A stretch of 64,000 bases of DNA from Cognaticolwellia aestuarii (GCF_002000025.1 NZ_MUZV01000001.1:605879-669878), one strand, 5' to 3'. Counted from the stretch's first letter, positions 52,692 through 63,509 are shown. Notes: generated from the letters alone by a model not told the origin. Translations and numbers: made by a program.

Positions 52692-53387
52692 TTAAAAGCG
52701 ACCTGTTATGCCAACAGATACGGCATCGTCATTAGATAAGGCGATATATTCAACTCGTGCCGAAATAGTTGGAGAGAAAAAGTGCTGAGCACGAACTCCA
52801 AAATCATAACCATCTTCAGTTGAAAGGTTAAGACCTACACTTGATCTAGCTGTCCAGTAATAGTCAGCAGTAGCAGTAAAGTCGTCATGGTCATTAAGGT
52901 ATGATGCTTCAAAGTTTAAGAATGCACCGTCAGATAATGTTGCAATATATTTAGTGTTCAATGCTAAAGAGTTTGATAAGCCAGCATCAGAACCAGACAC
53001 AGATACCAACCAGTTTTCAGCAAAGAAATAACCTAGCTCTACCACAAGGTTTTTTTCGTTAGCACTGTTATCAACATCAACGAAAGAAAAGTCGACCCCG
53101 ACAAAAATGTTTTCATGATAGTAGTCACCGCCTAATGCTAGTGAGTAAGCATCGCTATCAAAATTAGTATAACCAGCAGTTACACTGTTATTTCTACCCA
53201 TAAAGGCCGCTTCAGCCCATGCTGTATTATTGGTAGTAACGCTATCAAAATAGTGCGTACCTTCCAGATTGATGACATTAAAATCATCTACATTTAGGTA
53301 GTTAAAGTCTACTTGGTTATTATAAGTGTTAGCTAGAACAGAAGAAGAAAGTAAAGATAAACCAAGCAGTAATGTACTTTTTTTCAT
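52692..53387 (-). CDS. Putative outer-membrane beta-barrel (porin-like) protein
   Basis: A 231-residue secreted protein with signal peptide (cleavage after VLA about residue 19). The mature part has 8-12 alternating amphipathic strands with an aromatic C-terminus (ARVEYIALSNDDAVSVGITGRF), the outer-membrane insertion signal. No cysteine, transport motif or known family name was certain; small putative porins of Alteromonadales look like this. It is monocistronic with its own terminator. A GAT/ASN-rich loop composition suggests surface-exposed turns. Confidence 0.7.
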   Translation of the reverse strand: MKKSTLLLGLSLLSSSVLANTYNNQVDFNYLNVDDFNVINLEGTHYFDSVTTNNTAWAEAAFMGRNNSVTAGYTNFDSDAYSLALGGDYYHENIFVGVDFSFVDVDNSANEKNLVVELGYFFAENWLVSVSGSDAGLSNSLALNTKYIATLSDGAFLNFEASYLNDHDDFTATADYYWTARSSVGLNLSTEDGYDFGVRAQHFFSPTISARVEYIALSNDDAVSVGITGRF

Positions 53388-53755
53388 TATATATATCCTT
53401 TATATATTTAAAATTGTAATCAATAAGAAGAAATAAATAGACACGGCAATAATCGAGAAAAGTCGTTTAAAAATATTCAACTATGAATATAGAAGTCCAT
53501 TTGCTGCGCACTATAATACGAAAACCTTAGTAGTTCAACTAAGTAACGGACAGTTTGTTATTGCTCTAATTAACATTAATTATTTTGCTTCACTGAAGTG
53601 ATAAAAAAACCGCTTTAGGTATAGCTGAAAGTATAAATATATTTACTTAATTTCAGCTGAATAATGATAAGTTATAAAGCTGTCAGGGACAGTATGATTG
53701 TAATTTTTTGGTTAATCACTAACTCTTGAATTCAGGAATTAAATTGTAATAAGTT
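53388..53755. other. Divergent promoter region, no gene seen
   Basis: This 368-bp AT-rich gap separates the divergent outer-membrane protein and metallopeptidase genes. An AGGATATAT ribosome site precedes the porin-like start on the minus strand. No gene or strong palindrome was noticed. Confidence 0.4.
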
Positions 53756-54820
53756 ATGGCAAATAAAAAAAATAAAAACTGGATAAATTACTTCCTCCTT
53801 GCTGTTGTGACATTCTTAATAATGAAGTCGGTTCCCGATAACGAAATACAATCATTACAAAAAGCTGTAAAAGAGCCAACTAAGGTTAAACCACCCACCC
53901 CAAAAAACATCATACCCAAGCCATCAAAAAAAGCTAAAAGCCAAATAAATAACGTAAAATATGAAACATACGCGGTTGAACATGTTTATCCTGGGCAAGA
54001 TTATTTTGATGATAATACATGTAACACTGATGAGAAACGCGCTAGTTATAAGCCTCTACTTAAAGAAACAATCAATAGCTTAAATCAGCAATATCAGCAC
54101 TTCTACTACAAGGTTAGTGATTACCTTGAATTGAATGTCTACGCGGTTCAGATGACAACATATTTTGAAAAAGAATTAATCGAAAGAATTAAATTTTTAC
54201 ATCAAGAATATATCGGACTATTAGGAAAATCGGCTAAACGCGAAATAAACGTAAACTTAATAATATCGCTAGAGAGATCTGATTACTTGAATGACACCGC
54301 CTTTTTTTCTAGCAATTTAGATACAACAATTGGTGTGTATTTCGGCGGATTGAACTTGGCTTTTGTTGATTATCAACAATCAGATGATAAGGCATTAAAA
54401 ACGGCTATTCACGAAACATCACATGCCCTTAGTGCTCATATAATAGGTAGAACACCACGTATGTTTAGTGAGGGAATGGCAGAGTTTTATGAGGATATGA
54501 TCGTAAAAGAAGGAAAAGTTGAAATTGTTTTTTATAAAAAACAATTAAAAAAAGAGCCGTACCCTATAATGCAATTTTTCGACTCTCAACAATGGTCTAG
54601 TTTAAATGTGCAGCACCTTTACTACAGTAGCTGGGCATGGATTGCTTTTATGTATGGTGATAATAAAAGATTAGAATCATTAGTCTCTTTTATGAAAAAT
54701 GAACAAATAAATCCCTGTTCAGCATTCTCTGCTGGTGAGTCTTATAAAATATTTCAGGAAGAGTATAGTAATTTTGAAACAGACTTTTATCATTGGCAAA
54801 AAAGTATGAACAATGATTGA
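53756..54820 (+). CDS. Membrane-anchored metallopeptidase-like protein (HExxH)
   Basis: A 354-residue protein with one N-terminal membrane helix (residues 9-25) and a Pro/Lys-rich linker (36-65). The soluble domain contains AIHETSHALSAHIIGRTPRMFSEGMAEFYED: H219-E220-x-x-H223 is a zincin motif, and E239 in SEGMAEF fits the third zinc ligand of gluzincins. Two cysteines (in DDNTCN and INPCSAF) may pair in the periplasm. The nearest named family was not identified. The strongly reduced, AT-rich codon use resembles other lone genes in the window. Probably a periplasmic zinc peptidase of unknown substrate. Confidence 0.65.
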   Translation: MANKKNKNWINYFLLAVVTFLIMKSVPDNEIQSLQKAVKEPTKVKPPTPKNIIPKPSKKAKSQINNVKYETYAVEHVYPGQDYFDDNTCNTDEKRASYKPLLKETINSLNQQYQHFYYKVSDYLELNVYAVQMTTYFEKELIERIKFLHQEYIGLLGKSAKREINVNLIISLERSDYLNDTAFFSSNLDTTIGVYFGGLNLAFVDYQQSDDKALKTAIHETSHALSAHIIGRTPRMFSEGMAEFYEDMIVKEGKVEIVFYKKQLKKEPYPIMQFFDSQQWSSLNVQHLYYSSWAWIAFMYGDNKRLESLVSFMKNEQINPCSAFSAGESYKIFQEEYSNFETDFYHWQKSMNND

Positions 54821-54929
54821 CAAAAGGTCGGACTAAAATTCATTACTGTTTAATTTCAACTAAATGATGACCGGTTTAATAAGCTCGACGATTGTTTTGG
54901 AGGGCAGGAACAAGAAAATTTTCATTAAT

Positions 54930-54970
54930 AGGTTTGAGTTACTCTGATGAATTCAGAATAACTCAAACCT
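54930..54970. terminator. 12-bp inverted repeat between convergent genes
   Basis: AGGTTTGAGTTA (54930-54941) and TAACTCAAACCT (54959-54970) pair perfectly around a 17-nt loop, between the ends of the metallopeptidase gene and glmS. There is no T-run, so this is a probable, not certain, bidirectional terminator. Confidence 0.5.
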
Positions 54971-55023
54971 GAAGAGTATGAAGATTTTTGTAAAATCACA
55001 AAAAATTCAGTTTTATCATCAAC

Positions 55024-56856
55024 TTATTCGACAGTCACTGATTTAGCTAAGTTACGAGGCTGGTCAACATCAGTCCCTTTGATTATTGCTACATAGTACG
55101 ACAATAGTTGTAACGGTAAGGTATATACGATGGGTGCAATAATATCGTCACAATGCGGCACATTGATAACCTTCATGGTGTCATCGCTGCTAAAGTTGGC
55201 ACTGGCATCAGCAAATACATACATCAATCCACCACGGGCACGTACTTCTTCGACATTGGATTTTAATTTTTCAATTAAATCATTTTTTGGCGCTACTACA
55301 ATAACCGGCATTTCAGCATCAATTAGCGCTAATGGACCGTGCTTAAGCTCGCCTGCAGCATAGGCTTCTGCATGAATATATGAAATTTCTTTCAACTTCA
55401 ATGCACCTTCCATTGCGATAGGGTATTGATCACCGCGACCTAAAAACAATGCGTGATGCTTATCAGCAAAATCTTCAGCTAGGTCTTCAATAGAGCCCGC
55501 AAGTGCTAATACTTCTTCAAGCTTATTTGGTAAAGCCATTAAAGATTTTGCAATTTCATCTTGTTTTTCTTGTGCCATACCGTGATGCTGACCAATAGCT
55601 AAGGTCATCATCAATAAACCAACAAGTTGAGTTGTAAAGGCTTTGGTTGACGCTACACCAATTTCGGCACCTGCTTTAGTCATAAAAGCAAGATCCGATT
55701 CGCGCACCAATGAAGAGCCCGCCACATTACAAATAGTTAAGCTAGCGCGGTAGCCTATCTCTTTAGCTAAACGCAAAGCTGCGAGGGTATCAGCAGTTTC
55801 ACCCGATTGTGAAATAGTGACTAACAATGCATTTTTAGGTACATGTGATTGGCGATATCTAAACTCGCTGGCAATTTCAATATTACATGAAACACCTGCT
55901 AGGGCTTCTAACCAGTAACGTGCCACCATACCTGAATGGTAACTGGTACCACAGGCAATAATTTGTACATGTTCAATTTCTTGAAAGATAGCGTCAGCAC
56001 CATCACCAAAGGTTTGAATATCGAGTACATTACCCACTAAACGACCTTCTAAGGCATTACGAATAGCGGTTGGCTGTTCGTAAGTTTCTTTTAACATGTA
56101 ATGACGGTATTCACCTTTGTCACCGCTATCATGACTAACTTCTGACTCTTTCGCCTCACGCTCAACCGAATGGCCGTCTGCATCAAAAATATTCACTTCA
56201 AAGCGGGTAACCTCTGCTACGTCACCTTCTTCTAAAAATGAAAACTTACGCGTTACCGGTAATAGTGCCAACATATCAGAGGCGATAAAGTTTTCACCTA
56301 CGCCATAACCAATAACTAATGGGCTACCTGAACGGGCTACAATCACTCGGTCTTTATCGCGTGTATCAACAACAACAGTACCGTAAGCACCTTCTAATTG
56401 CTTAGCTGTAATTTGTACAGCATTTAATAAACTATCAGCCGTTTTAAGCTCATGATGAACTAAATGTGCGATAACTTCTGTATCTGTTTCTGAAGTGAAT
56501 ACATAGCCTAAGGCTTGCAAACGTGTACGTAATTCATCATGATTTTCGATAATACCATTGTGTACTACAGCAATAGTTTCTGATGAAATATGTGGGTGAG
56601 CATTAATTTCGCTTGGCGCGCCATGTGTTGCCCAACGAGTATGGGCAATGCCTGTACCACCAGATATTGGGTTAGCTTGTAAGGCATCAGCAAGTTCTTG
56701 TACTTTACCTAAACGACGAGCACGATTAAGTTGATTGTTATTATCAACAATCGCGACACCTGCAGAGTCATAACCACGATATTCTAATCGTTTTAAGCCT
56801 TCTACTAAAATGTCTGCTACATCACGTTGTGCGACAGCACCAACAATTCCACACAT
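55024..56856 (-). CDS. glmS: Glutamine--fructose-6-phosphate aminotransferase (isomerising)
   Basis: GlmS converts fructose-6-phosphate and glutamine to glucosamine-6-phosphate, the first step of UDP-GlcNAc synthesis for peptidoglycan and LPS. The 610-residue protein has a glutaminase domain (1-235) with nucleophile C2 in MCGIVGA and the RGYDSAG and THTRWATHG motifs, and two SIS domains (about 290-600) with the sugar-phosphate motif [13 protein letters not shown] and C-terminal LAKSVTVE. The length is standard. It is the last gene of a minus-strand set with a DeoR regulator, a solute-binding protein and glmU. No glmS ribozyme-like structure is expected in this group, and the 16-bp gap upstream leaves no room for one. 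Confidence 0.97.
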   Translation of the reverse strand: MCGIVGAVAQRDVADILVEGLKRLEYRGYDSAGVAIVDNNNQLNRARRLGKVQELADALQANPISGGTGIAHTRWATHGAPSEINAHPHISSETIAVVHNGIIENHDELRTRLQALGYVFTSETDTEVIAHLVHHELKTADSLLNAVQITAKQLEGAYGTVVVDTRDKDRVIVARSGSPLVIGYGVGENFIASDMLALLPVTRKFSFLEEGDVAEVTRFEVNIFDADGHSVEREAKESEVSHDSGDKGEYRHYMLKETYEQPTAIRNALEGRLVGNVLDIQTFGDGADAIFQEIEHVQIIACGTSYHSGMVARYWLEALAGVSCNIEIASEFRYRQSHVPKNALLVTISQSGETADTLAALRLAKEIGYRASLTICNVAGSSLVRESDLAFMTKAGAEIGVASTKAFTTQLVGLLMMTLAIGQHHGMAQEKQDEIAKSLMALPNKLEEVLALAGSIEDLAEDFADKHHALFLGRGDQYPIAMEGALKLKEISYIHAEAYAAGELKHGPLALIDAEMPVIVVAPKNDLIEKLKSNVEEVRARGGLMYVFADASANFSSDDTMKVINVPHCDDIIAPIVYTLPLQLLSYYVAIIKGTDVDQPRNLAKSVTVE

Positions 56857-56872
56857 ATTTATCTATCCTTTT

Positions 56873-57634
56873 TTAACTGGCAATAACGAGGTTAACGCCC
56901 TGTTTAATTATTTCATTTCGCACGTTTTCAGGCATATCAGCATCTGTAATCAACGTGTGAATTTTACCCCAAGGCAACTCTAAATTGGGGATTTTTCTAT
57001 TAAGTTTTTCTGAATCTAGCATGACAATAACTTCACGCGACACTTCAGCCATAACCCGACTTAAGCCCAATAATTCATTAAATGTTGTTGTACCACGAGC
57101 TAAATCAATGCCATCGGCACCAATAAATAGCTGATCAAAATCATATGAGCGTAAAACACTTTCTGCCACTTGCCCTTGGAATGATTCTGAATGAGGATCC
57201 CAAGTACCACCGGTCATCAATAATGTCGGTTCATTTTCTAATGCATGTAAATCAGAAGCGATGGCAAGCGAATTGGTCATCACAACCAAGCCTTGCTTAA
57301 CACTGAGCTCACGAACTAAAGCTGATGTTGTACTACCACTATCTAGAATAATACGATTATGATCTCGGATAAGTGATGCTGCAGTTTTTGCTATAATTAT
57401 CTTTCGTTTCGAAACTTTCTCTGTTTTAGGTTCGATTATTTCATTAGGTAAAGGTACCGCACCACCATATCGTCGTAGTAGTAAACCACTATTCTCTAAT
57501 ACGGCTAAGTCCTTTCGAATGGTAACTTCTGAGGTATCAAACATTTTTGCGAGTCTATCAACACTCACTTCACCTAAATTACTTAATTCTGCAATAATAG
57601 TATGGCGGCGTTGCTGGGTATTTCGTTTTGACAT
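56873..57634 (-). CDS. DeoR-family transcriptional regulator of the glm region
   Basis: A 253-residue regulator. The N-terminal DeoR helix-turn-helix (residues 8-65) reads RRHTIIAELSNLGEVSVDRLAKMF and SEVTIRKDLAVLENSGLLLRRYGGA. The C-terminal sugar-phosphate sensor domain has ILDSGSTTSALVREL and DGIDLARGTTTFNEL. In many gammaproteobacteria a DeoR-type regulator sits directly upstream of glmS and probably responds to a hexosamine phosphate. It lies 16 bases upstream of glmS on the same strand, so they should be co-transcribed. Confidence 0.9.
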   Translation of the reverse strand: MSKRNTQQRRHTIIAELSNLGEVSVDRLAKMFDTSEVTIRKDLAVLENSGLLLRRYGGAVPLPNEIIEPKTEKVSKRKIIIAKTAASLIRDHNRIILDSGSTTSALVRELSVKQGLVVMTNSLAIASDLHALENEPTLLMTGGTWDPHSESFQGQVAESVLRSYDFDQLFIGADGIDLARGTTTFNELLGLSRVMAEVSREVIVMLDSEKLNRKIPNLELPWGKIHTLITDADMPENVRNEIIKQGVNLVIAS

Positions 57635-57720
57635 TGCTTTCGTTTTACTCTTAAAAAGTTTCGATTTAAAACTTAGCTATTAAAACAAAAGCTGAAAATA
57701 AAAACAATATTTATCTAGTA

Positions 57721-58482
57721 TTACTCTTTAATTAGAGGCTTATACGCCAAATAGTATTGATAATCTGGATCCGCCTGTAATTTATATGCCGCTGATTTCA
57801 ATTTTTTTAATATGCTAGCGCTTGTGTTGATATTGCTGGCGATATAACTTTCGCGCCGAGTTTGCGGTAAAATATGCACCGAAATTAATGCTTGCGGGTT
57901 TTGTTGTTGTTTAATCAGATGATTATTTAATACATTGGGATCCGTATAAATTAAATCGACCTTGCCAGACAAAAACAGTTCAATAGCATGTTCTAACGAT
58001 GCTACTTCATAAATATTATTTTTTTTACTGAAGCCTAAATTAATTAAAGAGTGGTAACTATAACTCCCACGTAACACCGCAATAACTTTTGTTTTAGCAT
58101 CGGCTATGTCAGTGATCTGATTGTCAGGGTGAGATTTTAATGACATAAAACCTCGAACTAGGTCACTGACTTTAATTAACCAATGAAACTTATGCTCACG
58201 TTCTTTTGTGCGCACCATGCTAAGAATAAGTGTATTCTCTCTATTTAAAGCCGTTTGGTATGCTCTAGACCATGGAAAGAACTCAAGAGTTGCGTTCAGC
58301 TGACTGTTTTTCAGTAATAATTTAAATATTTCAGCGCTAGGGCCATGTACTTCACCACTTTCTGTATACTGCAGCATTTTGTGCTCAGCAGCTACCGCAG
58401 TTAATACATTTTCAGCCCGAGCAGCGTTAATTATTAGTAAAAATACTAACAAAAACATAACCACTACCCGGCTTAAGTGCAT
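57721..58482 (-). CDS. Periplasmic solute-binding protein (SBP family 3 type)
   Basis: A 253-residue secreted protein with signal peptide (cleavage after ARA about residue 23). The fold is that of extracellular solute-binding family 3: EVHGPSAEIFKLLLKN near the N-terminus, ATLEFFPWSRAYQTALN, then IAVLRGSYSYHSL and a C-terminal LIYTDPNVLNNHL lobe. Orphan members of this kind without a permease, seen often in Alteromonadales, may bind small ligands for signalling. It lies 12 bases downstream of glmU, so it is likely co-transcribed with it, and 86 bases upstream of the DeoR gene. A sugar or amino-acid ligand cannot be told from sequence. Confidence 0.8.
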   Translation of the reverse strand: MHLSRVVVMFLLVFLLIINAARAENVLTAVAAEHKMLQYTESGEVHGPSAEIFKLLLKNSQLNATLEFFPWSRAYQTALNRENTLILSMVRTKEREHKFHWLIKVSDLVRGFMSLKSHPDNQITDIADAKTKVIAVLRGSYSYHSLINLGFSKKNNIYEVASLEHAIELFLSGKVDLIYTDPNVLNNHLIKQQQNPQALISVHILPQTRRESYIASNINTSASILKKLKSAAYKLQADPDYQYYLAYKPLIKE

Positions 58483-58494
58483 AATATTTATCCG

Positions 58495-59856
58495 CTATTT
58501 TTTAATAGGACGCTGCCAACCAGGAATATTACGTTGTTTACCTCGAGCGACACTTAACTCATTATCAGGAACATTTTTTACAATAACAGAGCCTGCTGCT
58601 GTGGTTGCCATTTCACCAATGGTTACCGGCGCCACTAATGAGGCATTTGAGCCAATAAAAGCCCCTTTACCAATAATGGTTTTTGATTTATTTACGCCAT
58701 CGTAATTACACGTGATAGTACCGGCACCGATATTAGCTTTAGGGCCAATTTCAGCATCTCCTAAATAAGATAAATGACCCGCTTTTGCTCCTTCACCTAA
58801 AGTCGACTTCTTCATTTCGACAAAGTTGCCAACATGAGCATCACGCTTTAATTCTGAGCCTGGACGAATACGCGCAAAAGGACCAACAGATGCTAATTCA
58901 CCAATAACGGCATCTTCAATAATACTATTTGGCTTAATTTCAGCATTTTCGCCAATACGACAATTTTTAAGAATACAGTTCGCACCAATAATAACATTGT
59001 CTGCAATTTCAACATTACCCTCAAAAATACAATTTATATCAATAACCACTTCTTGTCCGACGACAACATTACCGCGAATATCGACCCGGTTTGGATCACG
59101 AAGAGTCGCACCAGCAATCATTAATTCTTCTGCTTTTCTTAATTGATATGCGCGCTCTAAGCCAGCTAATTGTACGCGGTTATTAGCACCTTCCACTTCA
59201 ATTTCGCTATCAGGATGAGCGGTAGTAATTAACTTACCTTCTTGGTGACATGCTGCAATAATATCTGTTAGATAGTATTCACCCTGTGCATTATCACTGG
59301 ATAAGTTTGATAACCAACGTTTTAAGTCACCACCATTGGCGAGCAAAATCCCGGTATTGGCTTCGTTAACAAGTAACTGTTCGGCATTAGCGTCTTTTTG
59401 TTCAACAATACCAACAACTTTTCCCGAGTTATCCCTCATAATACGGCCATAACCTGTTGGATTAGCCAAATGCACCGTTAATAACGCCATACCATTTTCT
59501 GGTTTTGCAGCAATTAAACGCTGTAATGTACTCACTTTCGTTAAGGGTACATCACCATAAAGCACCAAAACATCTTCGTCATCGGTTAAAAATGGTGATG
59601 CCATATCAACCGCATGACCAGTACCAAGCTGTTCTTTTTGTTCAACAAAAGTTAAATCATCACCAGTAATTTTACTTTTTAAAACATCACCACCAAAACC
59701 ATATACTACATAAGTGTTTGTTGCTTCAACTTGACGTGCAGCATCAATAACATGTGCCACCATAGGTTTATCAGCAACAGCATGAAGTACTTTAGGTAAT
59801 GAAGAGCGCATGCGAGTACCTTTACCCGCGGCTAAAACAACAACAGAGAGAGCCAT
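58495..59856 (-). CDS. glmU: Bifunctional UDP-N-acetylglucosamine pyrophosphorylase / glucosamine-1-phosphate N-acetyltransferase
   Basis: GlmU performs the last two steps of UDP-GlcNAc synthesis. The 453-residue protein has the N-terminal pyrophosphorylase domain (1-228) with signature [18 protein letters not shown] and VLYGDVPL, and a C-terminal left-handed parallel beta-helix (about 250-453) with the hexapeptide repeats and acetyltransferase motif [12 protein letters not shown]...[13 protein letters not shown]. The length and both active-site motifs are standard. It heads a four-gene minus-strand set with an SBP, a DeoR regulator and glmS. Upstream is a 465-bp gap containing a MITE-like element. 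Confidence 0.97.
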   Translation of the reverse strand: MALSVVVLAAGKGTRMRSSLPKVLHAVADKPMVAHVIDAARQVEATNTYVVYGFGGDVLKSKITGDDLTFVEQKEQLGTGHAVDMASPFLTDDEDVLVLYGDVPLTKVSTLQRLIAAKPENGMALLTVHLANPTGYGRIMRDNSGKVVGIVEQKDANAEQLLVNEANTGILLANGGDLKRWLSNLSSDNAQGEYYLTDIIAACHQEGKLITTAHPDSEIEVEGANNRVQLAGLERAYQLRKAEELMIAGATLRDPNRVDIRGNVVVGQEVVIDINCIFEGNVEIADNVIIGANCILKNCRIGENAEIKPNSIIEDAVIGELASVGPFARIRPGSELKRDAHVGNFVEMKKSTLGEGAKAGHLSYLGDAEIGPKANIGAGTITCNYDGVNKSKTIIGKGAFIGSNASLVAPVTIGEMATTAAGSVIVKNVPDNELSVARGKQRNIPGWQRPIKK

Positions 59857-59989
59857 AATAATTCCGTTTTTTATTTAATTAGGTGATGAATAACAACATT
59901 GTAGCGTTATTTTAAATGCCAAGCGCGTAAAATACTATCAAGATATCCAGTTAAATTAATCCACGTTGTTTTAGCTAAAAGCTTAAATA

Positions 59990-60219
59990 ACCTGAACTCT
60001 GGATAATGAGTGCTTGATATTCAAGTGAATCAAAAGCTTAGGTAGCAAAGTAAATGCTATAGCAAGGTAAACATCACTAATAGACATCATCAATGCTTCA
60101 TTTTATGCCATTTCCAAGGCAAAGCGTTTATCAATAACGCGCAATTTATCGACGTTTTAACGCAGATAATGGCTTAAAAGGGAGGATTGAGCAAATGCTG
60201 CTTATCCAGAGTTCAGGGT
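59990..60219. mobile_element. MITE-like element of about 230 bp with 16-bp terminal inverted repeats
   Basis: CCTGAACTCTGGATAA (59991-60006) is inverted at 60202-60217 (TTATCCAGAGTTCAGG). The left 54 bases match the solo repeat at 52544-52597. The body has no coding frame long enough for a transposase. Because both ends carry the same terminal repeat, it is best read as a non-autonomous miniature element or the remnant of an insertion sequence. It lies in the divergent region between glmU and tex. Confidence 0.7.
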
Positions 60220-60245
60220 AAATACTTGCGTATCGCATATCAATA

Positions 60246-60260
60246 CACTTTGGGTATATA
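60246..60260 (-). repeat. Half copy of the TATACCCAA dispersed repeat
   Basis: CTTTGGGTATATA at 60248-60260 is the right half of the hairpin repeat described at 9403-9536. It lies 28 bases after the MITE-like element. Confidence 0.45.
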
Positions 60261-60321
60261 CTATGCGCACTAAAAATACGGTAAGCATACCCATTTCTTA
60301 TTGCACTAGGATCCCCGATAA

Positions 60322-62655
60322 ATGACGCCAATTGCTGAGCAAATAGCCAAAGAACTTGATATAAAAACGAGTCAAGTAAATACCGCGATAAACTTATTAG
60401 ACGAAGGCTCAACAGTGCCTTTTATCGCTCGTTATCGTAAAGAAGCGACACAAGGGCTTGACGATAACCACTTACGCCACTTGGCTCAGCGTTTAACCTA
60501 CTTAAGAGATTTAGCCGCTCGCAGAAATGTTATTATTGCGAACATTGAACAACAAGGGAAACTAACGCCAGCCTTAGCAACTGAACTGAACAAGGCCGAT
60601 AATAAAACCCGCCTTGAAGATTTATATTTACCTTTTAAGCCAAAAAGAAAAACCAAAGGACAAATTGCTATAGCTGCAGGCTTAGCGCCATTAGCTAATA
60701 ATATATATAATAATTGGCAGCTTTCTCCGGAACGTGAAGCCGCAGCATTTATTAATAAAGAGCACGGATTTGCAGATGAAAAGTCTGTACTTGAAGGGGC
60801 TCATTTTATTTTAGTCGAGCGTTTTGCTGAAGACGCTAATTTAATCCAAAAATTACGCCGTCATTTACTCAAACAAGCTCACCTTCGCAGCAAAGTAGTT
60901 AAGAGTAAAGCTGGCGAAGCGGCAAAATACAGAGATTATTTTGAGCACTCAGAGCTTTTAAGAACTGTGCCCTCACATCGTATGTTAGCTATGTTACGAG
61001 GCCGTAATGAAGGCTTTCTTACATTACGTATTGATGTTGACCCAGGGCAAGAGGGCGCATTTTCAAGTGCCCAACAAATAATTACCGAGCACTTCAATTT
61101 GCGCTTAACAGGGCAAGCGGCGGCAGAGTTTTTAACTAAAGTGGTTAGCTCAACCTGGAAATTAAAACTAAGCCAAAGTTTAGAAACAGAATTACTTGGT
61201 AGCCTGCGTGAGCAAGCAGAAGTAGAAGCAATAAAAGTATTTTCACGCAATTTAAACGACTTACTTATGGCTGCACCGGCAGGTCCGAAAACAACTTTAG
61301 GGTTAGACCCTGGTATGCGAACGGGTTGCAAGCTTGCCATTGTTGATGCCACAGGTAAATTATTACAAACCGCAACAATTTTCCCACATGCACCACAAAA
61401 TCATTGGGATAAATCAGTACGTACCTTAGTTAACTTATGCCAGCAACATAAAGTAGAGTTAGTTGCGATAGGTAACGGTACAGGTTCTCGTGAAAGTGAC
61501 AAATTAATCGCCGATGTTATTACTAAATTAGAAAAAAATAAGCCGACAAAAGTCATGGTGAGTGAGGCAGGTGCTTCAGTATATTCGGCATCTGAGCTGG
61601 CCGCACATGAGTTTCCAGATCTTGATGTATCAATACGCGGTGCTGTATCTATTGCCAGACGCCTGCAAGATCCACTCGCAGAACTGGTAAAAATTGACCC
61701 TAAAGCCATTGGTGTAGGGCAATATCAACATGATGTAAGCCAAAGCCAACTGAGCCAAACCTTAGATGATGTCATTGAAGATTGTGTAAACAAAGTTGGC
61801 GTTGATTTAAATAGTGCTTCTGCGCCTTTGCTTGCAAGGGTGTCAGGATTAAACAAAACCATGGCAAACAACGTGGTTAACTTTCGTAATGAAAACGGTC
61901 GTTTCAATAACCGTAACGAACTAAAAAAAGTCGCACGATTAGGACCAAAAGCCTTTGAACAAGCCGCTGGTTTTTTGCGTATAACTGAAGGTAGTAATCC
62001 TCTTGACTGCTCTGGTGTTCACCCAGAAACCTACCCCGTTGTAGAAGCGATTTTAACACAGAGTAACAATACAATTACTGACCTTATTGGTAATAAATCC
62101 GCACTTGAAAGCATTAATATCGAAACACTGACTAGTGAAGCCTTTGGTGCCATCACGATTAAAGATATTATTAGCGAGTTAGAAAAGCCTGGTCGAGATC
62201 CTCGCCCTGAATTTAAAACAGCAACGTTTCAAGAAGGTGTCAACACTATCGCAGATTTAAAAGTCGGTATGATTTTAGAAGGTGTTATCTCGAATGTTGC
62301 TAATTTTGGTGCTTTTGTTGATGTTGGGGTTCACCAAGACGGTTTAGTGCATATTTCATCACTAACCAATAAATTTGTTAGCGATCCACATGAAATTGTT
62401 AAAGCCGGTGAAGTGGTTAAAGTTAAGGTCACTGAAGTAGATCCTCAGCGAAAGCGCATCAGTTTAACCATGCGTTTAGATGAAGCTACGCCACAAGCTA
62501 ATAGTCAACTAACTGAAAAAGCGCCAAAAACAACGTTTAAAGACAGCAAAAATAAGCAACATAAAAATCACTCTAGAGCACAAAAACCTAAAATAGAAAA
62601 TAATGCGGCTATGGGTAATGCTTTTGCTGATGCTTTTGCCAAGTTGAAGAAATAA
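60322..62655 (+). CDS. Tex family RNA-binding protein
   Basis: A 777-residue protein of the Tex/YhgF family. The N-terminal Tex helix region (1-190), the HTH-like core, a YqgF-type nuclease-fold domain (about 320-450; [17 protein letters not shown]), a helix-hairpin-helix (about 500-560; [25 protein letters not shown]) and a C-terminal S1 domain (about 640-720; [27 protein letters not shown]) appear in the canonical order. A basic, low-complexity tail follows. Tex is a conserved nucleic-acid-binding factor linked to transcription. The gene is monocistronic, with a good terminator. Confidence 0.95.
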   Translation: MTPIAEQIAKELDIKTSQVNTAINLLDEGSTVPFIARYRKEATQGLDDNHLRHLAQRLTYLRDLAARRNVIIANIEQQGKLTPALATELNKADNKTRLEDLYLPFKPKRKTKGQIAIAAGLAPLANNIYNNWQLSPEREAAAFINKEHGFADEKSVLEGAHFILVERFAEDANLIQKLRRHLLKQAHLRSKVVKSKAGEAAKYRDYFEHSELLRTVPSHRMLAMLRGRNEGFLTLRIDVDPGQEGAFSSAQQIITEHFNLRLTGQAAAEFLTKVVSSTWKLKLSQSLETELLGSLREQAEVEAIKVFSRNLNDLLMAAPAGPKTTLGLDPGMRTGCKLAIVDATGKLLQTATIFPHAPQNHWDKSVRTLVNLCQQHKVELVAIGNGTGSRESDKLIADVITKLEKNKPTKVMVSEAGASVYSASELAAHEFPDLDVSIRGAVSIARRLQDPLAELVKIDPKAIGVGQYQHDVSQSQLSQTLDDVIEDCVNKVGVDLNSASAPLLARVSGLNKTMANNVVNFRNENGRFNNRNELKKVARLGPKAFEQAAGFLRITEGSNPLDCSGVHPETYPVVEAILTQSNNTITDLIGNKSALESINIETLTSEAFGAITIKDIISELEKPGRDPRPEFKTATFQEGVNTIADLKVGMILEGVISNVANFGAFVDVGVHQDGLVHISSLTNKFVSDPHEIVKAGEVVKVKVTEVDPQRKRISLTMRLDEATPQANSQLTEKAPKTTFKDSKNKQHKNHSRAQKPKIENNAAMGNAFADAFAKLKK

Positions 62656-62683
62656 TCAGCTAATCCCTTTGGGTAAATATCCT

Positions 62684-62710
62684 AAAAGCCGCTTACTAGC
62701 GGCTTTTTTT
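62684..62710 (+). terminator. Rho-independent terminator of tex
   Basis: AAAAGCCGCT (62684-62693), loop TACT, AGCGGCTTTT (62698-62707), followed by TTT. It lies 28 bases past the stop of tex. Confidence 0.92.
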
Positions 62711-62832
62711 ATGATGCCACGGTATGCACATCAAAAAAATGTTATTTAACGCTATCTAAAACTTGCACTTTTAGGCTCGCTCGTTACCATAGCCGCCTTT
62801 AAAAACCTCAGCAAAATCTCCATCGGAGTAGC

Positions 62833-63447
62833 ATGGAACTTCACAATTATTATCTTTATTTCAGTATTTCACTGCTTGCTTCAATCAGTATTGGTCCTTC
62901 GGTAATCCTAGCAGCGAGTAATGGTATAAACTTCGGTCGTAAAAAAGCCTTAGCGGGGGTTTTTGGTCATGTTAGTGCTGTAATGATTTTAGCGCTCATT
63001 TCAGCATCCGGCCTTGGTTTGGTTTTAATGGCATCTGAATTAGCATTTTCATTTATTAAATACGCTGGCGCCGGCTACTTAGTTTATATTGGTATCGCGA
63101 TGTGGCGTAGTAAAGGTCAGTGGGCATTTGCGGATAAAAGTAGTCAAACGCCAGCTAAACGTGCTTTATTTAAACAAAGCCTCTTATTAGGACTTGGTAA
63201 CCCGAAAGCTTTAGTGTTTTTCTCAGCGTTGTTTCCACAGTTTATACAGCCTGAACAGGCCATTTTGCCACAATTCTTACTGCTTGCTGGCACAAGCTTG
63301 TGTAATGCTTTTGTTTTTACTTCTGTTTATGTTGCGGTTGCTTTTAGGTTTCGTCACTATTTCTTGTCTGCCATTGGCCAACGCTGGGTAGGTAAAACAA
63401 CTGGCGGGGTATTTATTGGTTTTGCTGCAGCACTTATAGCTAGCTAA
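62833..63447 (+). CDS. LysE/RhtB-family amino acid exporter
   Basis: A 204-residue inner-membrane exporter with about six helices. The N-terminal SIGPSVILAASNGINFGRKKALAGVFGHVSA matches the LysE/RhtB signature (G-P near residue 22). LLLGLGNPKALVFFSALFPQFI is the other conserved block, before the fourth helix. It exports amino acids such as threonine, homoserine or lysine; the substrate cannot be told from sequence. It is monocistronic, 178 bases after tex. Confidence 0.9.
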   Translation: MELHNYYLYFSISLLASISIGPSVILAASNGINFGRKKALAGVFGHVSAVMILALISASGLGLVLMASELAFSFIKYAGAGYLVYIGIAMWRSKGQWAFADKSSQTPAKRALFKQSLLLGLGNPKALVFFSALFPQFIQPEQAILPQFLLLAGTSLCNAFVFTSVYVAVAFRFRHYFLSAIGQRWVGKTTGGVFIGFAAALIAS

Positions 63448-63509
63448 CGCTATTTTATCGCTAAGATCACACCTTATTAGAACCTTAGTTGATATTAAAT
63501 ATAAAAAAG

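Noticed and set aside
56857-56872. glmS ribozyme or riboswitch
   Set aside because: Only 16 bases separate the DeoR gene and glmS, and the ribozyme is a feature of Gram-positive bacteria.
60146-60412. Minus-strand frame of 88 codons across the MITE-like element and the tex start
   Set aside because: It covers the tex promoter and start codon, spans the end of a repeat and shows no family features.
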